Shown here: positions 17,972 to 24,970 of the stretch, piece by piece
Numbering within the stretch: the stretch's first letter is position 1
How the letters are laid out: the number at the start of each line of letters is the position of its first letter
NCBI GenBank assembly: GCA_023391835.1
Contig: JAEWAE010000069.1
Span: forward strand, 1 to 64,000
Length of the DNA: 64,000 nt
Direction of reading: 5' to 3'
Source of the DNA: Bacillota bacterium
GTDB lineage: Bacteria > Bacillota > Clostridia > Oscillospirales > Ethanoligenentaceae
Program-made: the position numbers and the translations under genes
Notes under the pieces: model-generated
What the model saw: the letters and a program-made list of their open reading frames with translations, nothing else
What the model was told of the DNA's origin: nothing
Database searches by the model: none

Positions 17972-17980
17972 GGAGGACGC

Positions 17981-18196
17981 ATGAATCGCACGGATCTGTT
18001 TTTCCGGCTGGCGCAGCTGCGCTGGCTGGAACCCGCGGAGGGCAGAAAAGTCGCCGGGCCCGGGACGGACGGAGCGGATATTGGGGAGGAGGATACGGAT
18101 GGGGCGAACGCTGGATGCGAGCCGAAAAGAATTGGCGGAGCGGAGCCTGGGTCTGGTGGAAGAAGTGCTGAGCCGGGCGGGGCTCCGGGCGGATGA
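17981..18196 (+). CDS. Small hypothetical leader ORF of the element
   Basis: 71 codons with an ideal AGGAGG site and ATG directly after O3. The first ~23 residues (MNRTDLFFRLAQLRWLEPAE) look protein-like. The remainder is Gly/Glu/Pro-rich and overlaps the next gene by about 100 nt, so it may be out-of-frame shadow. It could be a short leader peptide coupling translation to the sigma-like gene. No function recognised. Confidence 0.35.
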   Translation: MNRTDLFFRLAQLRWLEPAEGRKVAGPGTDGADIGEEDTDGANAGCEPKRIGGAEPGSGGRSAEPGGAPGG

Positions 18197-18644
18197 GGAC
18201 GCACGGGGGGCGGGCAGCCTGGGCCTTTGCCGGGCCGCGGCGCTCTGGGAGCCGGACGGCGGGGAATTCGCCGCCTTTGCCCGCCGCAGGATCGCGGAAG
18301 AGATCGACGCATGGCGACGCAGTTCCCTCCCCCTTGCCGGGGCGGTGCCTTTCCGGGAACCGGCTGTAGAGGACCCAGGCTACCGTCTGGCGGAGGCACG
18401 CATGACGCTTGCCGCCGCAGATGCCGCGCTGCCGGGTCTTGTGGGTGCGCGGCCGGCTCTGGCTGGCCGGATGGCGCTGCGGGGCGCCGATGTGCGGGCC
18501 GTTGCCGTGCGGCTGGGGATGAGCCGGCAGTCGGCCCGGCGGGCGCTGTGCCGGTGTGCCCGGGCGCTTCGCCGATGGGAGGACAGAGGGACACACCGGA
18601 TGCGCGAAGGAGGAAGGCCGGATGGAAGAGATCCGCTGGATTGA
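18099..18644 (+). CDS. Element-encoded sigma-70-like factor (regions 2 and 4)
   Basis: 181 residues. Residues ~12-70 read as sigma region 2: LVEEVLSR, then GAGSLGLCRAAALWEPD, then EFAAFARRRIAEEIDAWRR. This matches the pattern of the host sigma-G (VGCIGLIKSIDNF, FSTYAVPMIIGEIRRYLR). The C-terminal ~45 residues resemble region 4 with an HTH (VRAVAVRLGMSRQSARRAL). It starts 6 nt after GGGGAGGAGG. Position at the head of the packaging operon suggests a transcription activator for late genes; that role is inferred. Confidence 0.65.
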   Translation: MGRTLDASRKELAERSLGLVEEVLSRAGLRADEDARGAGSLGLCRAAALWEPDGGEFAAFARRRIAEEIDAWRRSSLPLAGAVPFREPAVEDPGYRLAEARMTLAAADAALPGLVGARPALAGRMALRGADVRAVAVRLGMSRQSARRALCRCARALRRWEDRGTHRMREGGRPDGRDPLD

Positions 18645-18921
18645 GACACCGCCCTGCCGCAGTTGTGTGCCGCAGCCGGAATTCCGCAGGCGTTACGCCT
18701 GCCTGGGCTGCGAAAAGCTGCGGCCGCGGCCGGAAAAGCGACGGCGGAAGGCCGATCACCCAACGGCATCCGCCCAAAGACGGTATGACCCGCGGGAGGC
18801 GGTGCGGATTTGTGCGATGCGGGCGGCGGGGCGCTCCTATGGTGAGATTGCGGCGTCTCTCTCGCTGCCCCGTTCCACCGTGCAGGGCATCGTGGCCCGT
18901 GCCGCCAGGGGGAACGGATGA
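18622..18921 (+). CDS. Zinc-ribbon/HTH small regulator
   Basis: 99 residues. The N-terminus has a CxxC...CxxC arrangement (CRSC, then ACLGC) fit to bind zinc. The C-terminus has a resolvase-like HTH (YDPREAVRICAMRAAGRSYG, then EIAASLSLPRSTVQGIV). It starts after AAGGAGGAA, overlaps the sigma-like gene by 23 nt, and shares ATGA with terS. It is probably a DNA-binding accessory of packaging or late transcription. No specific family recognised. Confidence 0.6.
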   Translation: MEEIRWIETPPCRSCVPQPEFRRRYACLGCEKLRPRPEKRRRKADHPTASAQRRYDPREAVRICAMRAAGRSYGEIAASLSLPRSTVQGIVARAARGNG

Positions 18922-19271
18922 AGGCGCGGGGGAGCCCTTCCCTGCGGGAACTGCGCCGGCGGGTGGATGCCTATTTTGCGGGGGAGGAGACCGTGCGCAG
19001 CCCGGCGGGGCTGGCGCTGGCCGTCGGGCTCGACGCCGACACGCTGGAAGCCATGCGGGAAGCCGACGACAACACGGGCCGCCTGCTGCGGCTGGCCATG
19101 ACCCGGCTGGAAAAGGAAATCGTGGAAAACGGTCTGCGCGGCAAATGCAGCGCCACCATGACGACCTTTTTGCTCAAGACCCGGTTTGGCTACCGGGAAA
19201 AGGGCGCGCCGCCCAAAGAGGGGGAGGCCCCGGTGGAGCTGCCGGAGGAGCTGAAAAAATATGCGGTCTGA
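18918..19271 (+). CDS. terS: Probable terminase small subunit
   Basis: 117 residues. The N-terminal half has an HTH-like segment (SPAGLALAVGLDADTLEAM). The C-terminal half has RLEKEIVENGLRGKCSATMT and FLLKTRFGYREK, a pattern seen in small terminase subunits of Firmicutes phages. It would recognise packaging-initiation DNA and load TerL. Support comes mainly from position just upstream of terL and coupling to the previous gene by ATGA. Confidence 0.65.
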   Translation: MKARGSPSLRELRRRVDAYFAGEETVRSPAGLALAVGLDADTLEAMREADDNTGRLLRLAMTRLEKEIVENGLRGKCSATMTTFLLKTRFGYREKGAPPKEGEAPVELPEELKKYAV

Positions 19272-19313
19272 AAAGGCCCGCCCTCCGCCTGCCGGACCGA
19301 AACGAGGGCGGAA

Positions 19314-20672
19314 ATGAGCGAGAATGTTTCCAGACGAAAACGCGGGTGCACACTGCGGCTGCCGGGCGAGCCGAGTGAGCGGCAGCGGGAATTCCTGCGG
19401 GCCGGGCAGCGCTACGTCGCCTACGGCGGGGCGCGGGGCGGGGGCAAATCCTGGGCGCTGCGGCGCAAATGTGTCATTCTGGCGCTGGGGTTCCCGGGCA
19501 TCCGCATTCTGCTGCTGCGGCGCACGCTGCAGGAACTGCGCGAAAACCACACGCTGCCGCTGCGGGCGGAACTGGGCCGGGCGGTGCGTTACAGCGCCGA
19601 GCAGAAAGCCTTTATTTTTCCCGGCGGGAGCCGGCTCAAGCTCGGCTACTGCGACGCCGACTCGGATGTGACCCAATATCAGGGGCAGGAATACGACGTG
19701 ATCGCCATGGATGAGGGGACACAATTCACCGAGTACCAGTTCGAATGTCTCAAGGCATGTCTGCGCGGCGGGCGGCCGGGCTGCCCCAAGCGGTTTTATA
19801 TCACCTGCAATCCCGGCGGCGTGGGGCACGCCTGGGTCAAGCGGCTATTTATCGACCGGCAGTACCGGGCGGGCGAGCGTGCGGCGGATTACGCCTTTAT
19901 CCCCGCGCGGGTGACGGACAACGACTATCTGATGCGCGTCAACCCCGATTATCTGCTCCAACTGGAAAGCCTGCCGGAAAAGCTTAAAAAAGCGTGGCTC
20001 TACGGCGAGTGGGATGCCTTTGACGGGCAGTTTTTCCCGGAATTTTCACGGGAAATCCACGTCTGCACGCCGTTCCCTATCCCGGCCCAGTGGCAGCGGT
20101 ATTATGTCAACGATTATGGGCTGGATATGCTGGCCGGGCTGTGGATCGCCGTTTCGCCGGAAGGGGACGCCTATGTCTACCGGGAAATCTACCGTTCCGG
20201 GCTGGTGGCAAGCGAGGCGGCCCGGGCGGCACTCGGGTGCGAAGAGCCGGGTGAGCGCATCGAGGTGCGGCTTGCGCCGCCCGATCTGTGGGGCCGAAGC
20301 CGTGACAGCGGGCTGACGGTGGTGGAGCTTTTCGCCCGGGAGGGAATCGTCTTTTGCCGGGCGGACAACGACCGGGTGCAGGGCTGGATGGCGCTGCGGG
20401 AATGGCTCCGGCCCCGGGAAGGAACGGACGGGCGCAAAAGCGCGCGGCTGCGGATTTTTGCCAACTGCGTCAATCTCATCCGCACGTTGCCGCTGCTGCA
20501 ATTCGACCGCCGCAACCCCAACGACTGCGCGGGCGAGCCCCACGAGCTGACCCATGCACCCGACGCACTGCGTTACTTCGCCGCCATGCGGCGGGCCCCG
20601 TGGGGAGGGCAGGACGACGTGCAGACGGCGCGCGGCGGGGTGCCGGAGGAATATCTGCACATTTACGACTGA
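19314..20672 (+). CDS. terL: Phage terminase large subunit
   Basis: 452 residues. The N-terminal ATPase carries Walker A GGARGGGKS (38-46), Walker B VIAMDEGTQF (near 130) and the coupling motif ITCNPGG (near 163). The C-terminal RNase H-like nuclease has acidic positions in YVNDYGLDML (near 263) and HAPDALRYF (near 414). All key residues are intact, so the packaging motor appears functional. It translocates DNA through the portal and cuts it. Confidence 0.95.
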   Translation: MSENVSRRKRGCTLRLPGEPSERQREFLRAGQRYVAYGGARGGGKSWALRRKCVILALGFPGIRILLLRRTLQELRENHTLPLRAELGRAVRYSAEQKAFIFPGGSRLKLGYCDADSDVTQYQGQEYDVIAMDEGTQFTEYQFECLKACLRGGRPGCPKRFYITCNPGGVGHAWVKRLFIDRQYRAGERAADYAFIPARVTDNDYLMRVNPDYLLQLESLPEKLKKAWLYGEWDAFDGQFFPEFSREIHVCTPFPIPAQWQRYYVNDYGLDMLAGLWIAVSPEGDAYVYREIYRSGLVASEAARAALGCEEPGERIEVRLAPPDLWGRSRDSGLTVVELFAREGIVFCRADNDRVQGWMALREWLRPREGTDGRKSARLRIFANCVNLIRTLPLLQFDRRNPNDCAGEPHELTHAPDALRYFAAMRRAPWGGQDDVQTARGGVPEEYLHIYD

Positions 20673-20690
20673 CCGTGAGGGGATGAAAAA

Positions 20691-20915
20691 ATGGTGCAAT
20701 TGGCAGTGGGAGCCGCCTCGGGGGCGCTGGTATGCCTTTTCGGCATGTGGGCGTTCCTGCGGGGGCAGACGGCCGGGATGGACGCCGCCGCCGGTGTGCG
20801 GCCGCGCCTGACGCAGCGGCGGAGCGGGCGGGAGTCGGACGATCTGACCGATCAGGTGAAGGCGCTTTTCGCCCAGCCGGAAGAGACGCCGATAAAACGG
20901 GGGGATGAAGTTTGA
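20691..20915 (+). CDS. Small single-pass membrane protein between terL and portal
   Basis: 74 residues. An N-terminal hydrophobic segment (~residues 3-24: LAVGAASGALVCLFGMWAFL) is followed by a polar charged tail. It overlaps the portal start by 11 nt. No family recognised. It could be a membrane-associated morphogenesis factor. Confidence 0.55.
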   Translation: MVQLAVGAASGALVCLFGMWAFLRGQTAGMDAAAGVRPRLTQRRSGRESDDLTDQVKALFAQPEETPIKRGDEV

Positions 20916-22509
20916 ACAGGACAGACCGGGCGGGGCCCGGAGAAAGGGGGCCGCAGGCGTGACGGCGGAGGAGGTCTGGGCCCGCTATCAGGCGGGCATC
21001 CGATTCAAGTGCGACATCGGGCTTTACGATACGGTGACACGCAACGAGCGTTTTTTTGCCGGTGACCAGTGGGCGGGCGTGCGTGCGCCCGATCTGCCAA
21101 AGCCCGTGGTCAATTTCATCAAGCGGGCCTGCCAGCAGCGCATCGGCGAGGTGCGCGTCAACCCCCTGCGGGTGATCTTTACGGCGGAAGAATACCCGGC
21201 GCAGCAGACGGGGGACGATCCCCCGGCCGACGATGGGGCGGCGCGGCTGCTAAACTCGCTTTTTCGCGCCGACTGGGAGCGGCTCAAAATGGATGCGCTC
21301 AGCCTCGACGGTCTGCAGGACGCCTGCATCAGCGGCGACTGCATCCTTTACACCTATTGGGACGCGGGGGCCGACACCGGGCAGGCCGCCCGGGGGCAGG
21401 CGGAAGCGGAGCTTGTCGACAACGTGAACTATTACCCCGGCGACCCCAACGACCGGCGGGTGCAGACCCAGCCCTATATCATCCTGGCCCGGCGGGAAGC
21501 GGCGGCGGACGTGGCGGCTCAGGCGGAACAAAACGGCATGCCGCCGCCGGAGCGGGACATGATCGCCCCCGACCGCGATGTGTGGACCCAGAGCGGCGAT
21601 ATGGCCGCCTATGAGCTGGCGGACCCGGCGCAGCGCAAATGCGTCACGCTGCTGCTGCTGCGCCGGGATGCGGCCACTGGGCATATTTTCGCCCAGAAAT
21701 CCGTGCGCGGCGCCGTTGTGCGTCCCGAATGGGACACGGGGCTGAGCCGTTACCCGCTGGCCATGATGAATTGGGAGCTGCGCAAAAACTGCTGTCACGG
21801 CTGTGCTGAAATCACGGGTTTGGTGCCCGTGCAGCGGTATGTCAACCAGATGTACGCCATGGCGATGCTTTTCACCATGCAGTCGGCCTGCCCGAAGCCG
21901 CTTTTTAACCAGAGCATGATCCGGGCGTGGAGCACGGCCGTGGGGGAAGCAGTGCCGGTGAACGGGGATGTGAACGCGGCGGCGCGCTACATGGAGCCGC
22001 CGAAGATCGCCTCCGATGCCTTCACGCTGCCCGAAACACTCATTCGCCGCACAATGGAAATGCTCGGGGTTTCCGACATCGAGCTTGGCAATATCACGCC
22101 CACCAACACAAGCGCCCTGGCGCTGGCCCGCAATGCCTCGACCATCCCCGTCGAGTCCATCCGTACGCGGTTTTACACCATGATGGAGGACTTTGCGCGC
22201 AACTGGCTGGATATGCAGTTTGCCTGCTGCACGGTGCCCCGGTGGCGGATGGTGGGCGAGGGCGGCGAGAGACGGCGGGTGGTCTTCGACGCCGCGGCGC
22301 TGCGACGGCGGCTGTGGTCGGTGACGGTGGAAGTGGGGCAGGGTGAGCTCTGGAGTGAGGCGGCGTCGGTGCAGACCCTCACGAAGCTTTTCGACGCGGG
22401 GGCCATCACGGCCGCCCAGTATATCGAGCGGCTGCCGGAGGGGTATATTCCCCGGCGGGCCGCCATGCTCGGGGAAATGCGCCCCCGGGCCCGGACGGAA
22501 AAGGAGTGA
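20905..22509 (+). CDS. Phage portal protein
   Basis: 534 residues in the expected position after terL. N-terminal landmarks include RFFAGDQW, KPVVNFIKRACQQRIGEV, and the polar surface region LVDNVNYYPGDPNDRRVQTQ. The latter half has a long helical stretch (PIESIRTRFYTMMEDFARNW-like; here VESIRTRFYTMMEDFARNWL). It forms the dodecameric ring for DNA entry and capsid nucleation. The ATG at 20905 is very close to its GGGGGG. A GTG at 20959 preceded by GAAAGGGGG is a credible alternative start. Confidence 0.85.
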   Translation: MKFEQDRPGGARRKGAAGVTAEEVWARYQAGIRFKCDIGLYDTVTRNERFFAGDQWAGVRAPDLPKPVVNFIKRACQQRIGEVRVNPLRVIFTAEEYPAQQTGDDPPADDGAARLLNSLFRADWERLKMDALSLDGLQDACISGDCILYTYWDAGADTGQAARGQAEAELVDNVNYYPGDPNDRRVQTQPYIILARREAAADVAAQAEQNGMPPPERDMIAPDRDVWTQSGDMAAYELADPAQRKCVTLLLLRRDAATGHIFAQKSVRGAVVRPEWDTGLSRYPLAMMNWELRKNCCHGCAEITGLVPVQRYVNQMYAMAMLFTMQSACPKPLFNQSMIRAWSTAVGEAVPVNGDVNAAARYMEPPKIASDAFTLPETLIRRTMEMLGVSDIELGNITPTNTSALALARNASTIPVESIRTRFYTMMEDFARNWLDMQFACCTVPRWRMVGEGGERRRVVFDAAALRRRLWSVTVEVGQGELWSEAASVQTLTKLFDAGAITAAQYIERLPEGYIPRRAAMLGEMRPRARTEKE

Positions 22510-22515
22510 CCGGAA

Positions 22516-23025
22516 ATGACGGACGAAGAAAAGACCGCATCGGCGCAGGAAGCGCCGGATGAGACGCAGGCCGCCGTACAGACGGAAATTTCGCAGGCGG
22601 CGCCACCGCCGGATGCCACGGCGGAGATCGACGCGGCGGCAGACACCGGGCCGAAAACCGCGGTGGAGGATGCCCGGCTGCGGGCCGAATATCCGGAGGC
22701 GGCGGAAAAAGGCATGGCCGGTCTGCCGGAGGACATCGCACGCATGTGTGGGCAGGAGGGACTGAGCCTGCTCGCGGGCTACCGGCTGGCGGATCTGCGC
22801 CGCACCCGGGCGCGCTGCGACGAGCTGGCCGAGCGCTGCCGGGCGGCGGAGGAAAACCGGCGCAACGCCCTTGCCTCCACCGGCAGTCTGGCAGGCGGCG
22901 AGGCAGTGGAACGGGATGACTGCGGCCCCGGCGAATGGGACCGTCTGCCCCCCGCGCTGCAGCGTAAATTCATCCAGAGCGGGCGAGTGTTCGAATTCAT
23001 GAAGCGGTGGGGCAAAAACGGCTGA
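22516..23025 (+). CDS. Probable capsid scaffold protein
   Basis: 169 residues, Glu/Ala-rich. The N-terminus is disordered, a coiled-coil follows (~85-118: LADLRRTRARCDELAERCRA), and the C-terminus is basic (FEFMKRWGKNG). That composition, and its place between portal and major capsid, is typical of scaffolds. Its start follows AAAAGGAG. Function is inferred from position and composition. Confidence 0.65.
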   Translation: MTDEEKTASAQEAPDETQAAVQTEISQAAPPPDATAEIDAAADTGPKTAVEDARLRAEYPEAAEKGMAGLPEDIARMCGQEGLSLLAGYRLADLRRTRARCDELAERCRAAEENRRNALASTGSLAGGEAVERDDCGPGEWDRLPPALQRKFIQSGRVFEFMKRWGKNG

Positions 23026-23030
23026 CGCGG

Positions 23031-23046
23031 CGGGGCATCCGCCCCG
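23031..23046 (+). other. Hairpin in the leader before the major capsid gene
   Basis: CGGGGC, loop ATCC, GCCCCG. It has no U-run. It is one of three strong dyads bracketing the major capsid cistron. Confidence 0.45.
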
Positions 23047-23064
23047 GCGTGCCGGAAGGAAACG

Positions 23065-23088
23065 GTTTGAAAGCCATGGCTTTCAAAC
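23065..23088. repeat. Perfect 24-bp palindrome just upstream of the major capsid gene
   Basis: GTTTGAAAGCCA (23065-23076) is followed directly by its exact reverse complement TGGCTTTCAAAC (23077-23088), with no unpaired centre as DNA. It ends 24 nt before the capsid ATG. It may be an mRNA 5'-stabiliser or processing site, or a protein-binding dyad. Confidence 0.75.
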
Positions 23089-23112
23089 GAGAGCGAAAGG
23101 ACGGTCGAACCT

Positions 23113-23991
23113 ATGAGTTTTGCCAATTTCAAACCGGAAATCTGGTCCACCAAGCTGCTGATGGACCGCGAGGCCAAAGTGGTGGGGGTGCAGAACAGCT
23201 GGCGGCTGTTTGAGGGCGACATCCGCAAATCCGGCGACCGGGTGCATATCCAGGGGCTGGCGGGTGCGAGCATCAAGGATCTGCCCACCGACGGCGTCAT
23301 CGACGACCCGGAAAGCATCGAGGACGAGAGCCTGGAGCTTTTCATCGACCAGAAAAAGTACATCAATTTCCGTCTCGACGACATCGACCGGGTGCAGACC
23401 CAGTCTGACGCCATGCAGGCCATCATTGCCAAGACCTCAAACAATCTGGCGAAGATGCAGGACGATTATATCTATTCGATCGCCCGGTCGACGGCGGGCA
23501 AACTCATCGACGCCACCGGCACGGGGAATGAAATGACTTCGCACAACGTGCTCTCGTACCTCAGCGACGCGCTGGCGTTCATCCGGTCGGGCCATGTGTA
23601 TGACAACGGGGATATCTTTTTCGAGGTGCACCCCTATGTCTTCCAGAAGCTGCAGCTGGCCTTCGCGTCGCTGGGGCAGCAGGGTGGCGACAGCTACCGC
23701 AACGGGTTTCGCGGGCCGCTGTTCGGGTGCATGGTGTATGAGAGCAACAGCATCCCCGTCACCGACGCGGCGGGCAACACCGTGGCGGCCGGCTCGGCGG
23801 GCGCGGTGTATCACAATATCATCCGCACCGACGAGGCCATCGCTTTCGCCGAACAGAAAAGTATCGACTTCAAGGCCTATGAGATCGAGAAGGGCTTCGG
23901 CGAGGGCATCAAAGGCTTTACCCTTTACGGCGCCAAAACGGTCAAGCCGGGGGAGCTGGTTTGCCTGAAGGCGAAGATCGGCAACGAGTAA
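23113..23991 (+). CDS. Phage major capsid protein, P22 coat-like
   Basis: 292 residues. The beginning (MSFANFKPEIWSTKLLMDRE) and the segment GDRVHIQGL, then YINFRLDDIDRVQTQSD, resemble P22/Gp5-type HK97-fold coat proteins common in Firmicutes phages. No prohead protease gene is nearby, consistent with P22-type coats that are not proteolytically matured. The start follows GAGCGAAAGGACG. Strong hairpins before and after the gene suggest selective mRNA protection for high-level synthesis. Confidence 0.85.
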   Translation: MSFANFKPEIWSTKLLMDREAKVVGVQNSWRLFEGDIRKSGDRVHIQGLAGASIKDLPTDGVIDDPESIEDESLELFIDQKKYINFRLDDIDRVQTQSDAMQAIIAKTSNNLAKMQDDYIYSIARSTAGKLIDATGTGNEMTSHNVLSYLSDALAFIRSGHVYDNGDIFFEVHPYVFQKLQLAFASLGQQGGDSYRNGFRGPLFGCMVYESNSIPVTDAAGNTVAAGSAGAVYHNIIRTDEAIAFAEQKSIDFKAYEIEKGFGEGIKGFTLYGAKTVKPGELVCLKAKIGNE

Positions 23992-24008
23992 GCACGCGAC
24001 GCGGTAAA

Positions 24009-24033
24009 GCCGGGCGGCGTATCGCCGCCCGGC
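24009..24033 (+). other. GC-rich hairpin after the major capsid gene
   Basis: A perfect 11-bp stem GCCGGGCGGCG/CGCCGCCCGGC with loop TAT and no U-tract, 17 nt after the stop codon. More likely a 3'-stabiliser than a full terminator, since the operon continues. Confidence 0.55.
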
Positions 24034-24056
24034 CCCTGTGTGAAAGGAAGTGCCCT

Positions 24057-24428
24057 ATGGCGGAAATTCTTAAAACTTCCGTGGCTTTCGGCGCGGTGAG
24101 CGCGCAGCTGACTTTCACGGCCCTGACCGGGCAGGATTTTTTCAAACTTGATAACGCGGACGGGCGGGTCACGCTGCTGATCCGCAATGCCAACACCCAG
24201 GGTGCCACGGTGACGCTGTGCGCCGGGGACGGGCAACTGGCCGCACTGGGCGACGTGGCCGTGGCAGTGCCCGGGGCCCAGACGGTGGCGGTGCCGCTTG
24301 CCCGCGTGGATTCGGCCCGGGTGAAATGGCTCGGCGGCGACAGCCGCGGCACGGTGCAGCTGCGTGCGGCGGCGGACGCGGGCGGCACCGTCGGCGCGGT
24401 GAGCGCGGCCGTGTTGTCAGTGGAATGA
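24057..24428 (+). CDS. Small beta-rich virion protein
   Basis: 123 residues, alternating hydrophobic pattern and no charged clusters (GRVTLLIRNANTQGATVTLC, then VAVAVPGAQTVAVPL). It is immediately downstream of the capsid gene, where decoration or head-completion proteins usually lie. The ATG at 24057 follows AAAGGAAG. No family recognised. Confidence 0.6.
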   Translation: MAEILKTSVAFGAVSAQLTFTALTGQDFFKLDNADGRVTLLIRNANTQGATVTLCAGDGQLAALGDVAVAVPGAQTVAVPLARVDSARVKWLGGDSRGTVQLRAAADAGGTVGAVSAAVLSVE

Positions 24429-24520
24429 AGAATTTATAAGGGATGCGGGAGTGGCCTGCCGGCTGCCGGCGGGCCCACCCTCCGCTCTTTTGCAGGCGGG
24501 CCAAAAAAAGGAGGTGCGCG

Positions 24521-24910
24521 ATGCAGGCAAAAGCGATTGTGGAACAGGCACTGCGGCTGACGGCCCATGTGAATGCCGCCGGCGCGGTGGAGCCGGGGCG
24601 GGAGAGCCGCTATTACGGGTTGGCCCCGGCCATTCTCACCATCCTGCTCACGGAACTTGCCCAGGTGACGGGCGCGGACGCGCCCCAGCCGCTGCGGAGT
24701 CTGACCCAGGAACTGCCGGTGGACGACGGCACGGCCCAGCGAGTGCTGCCGGCGGGGCTTGCCATGTATTTTGCCCTCACCGATCGGGATGCCGACCAGT
24801 ATAACCATTTTTCCCAGCTTTATTACGACCGGCTGCTGCCCTCGGCGCGGCCGGACAGTTTCCCGCTGACGGACGTCTACGGCGCGGCGGGGGATCCCAC
24901 CATGCAGTGA
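24521..24910 (+). CDS. Probable head-tail connector/adaptor protein
   Basis: 129 residues, mostly helical: VEQALRLTAHVNAAG, then YYGLAPAILTILLTELAQ and QYNHFSQLYYDRLLPSARP. Size and position after the capsid fit a head-completion adaptor ring. The start follows AAAGGAGGT at ideal spacing. Assignment is by context. Confidence 0.5.
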   Translation: MQAKAIVEQALRLTAHVNAAGAVEPGRESRYYGLAPAILTILLTELAQVTGADAPQPLRSLTQELPVDDGTAQRVLPAGLAMYFALTDRDADQYNHFSQLYYDRLLPSARPDSFPLTDVYGAAGDPTMQ

Positions 24911-24970
24911 CTGGGGGATGGAGGAGGGGCGTGAAATGATTTCAGACGGGCAGAGAGGGAGGCGGGCCGC

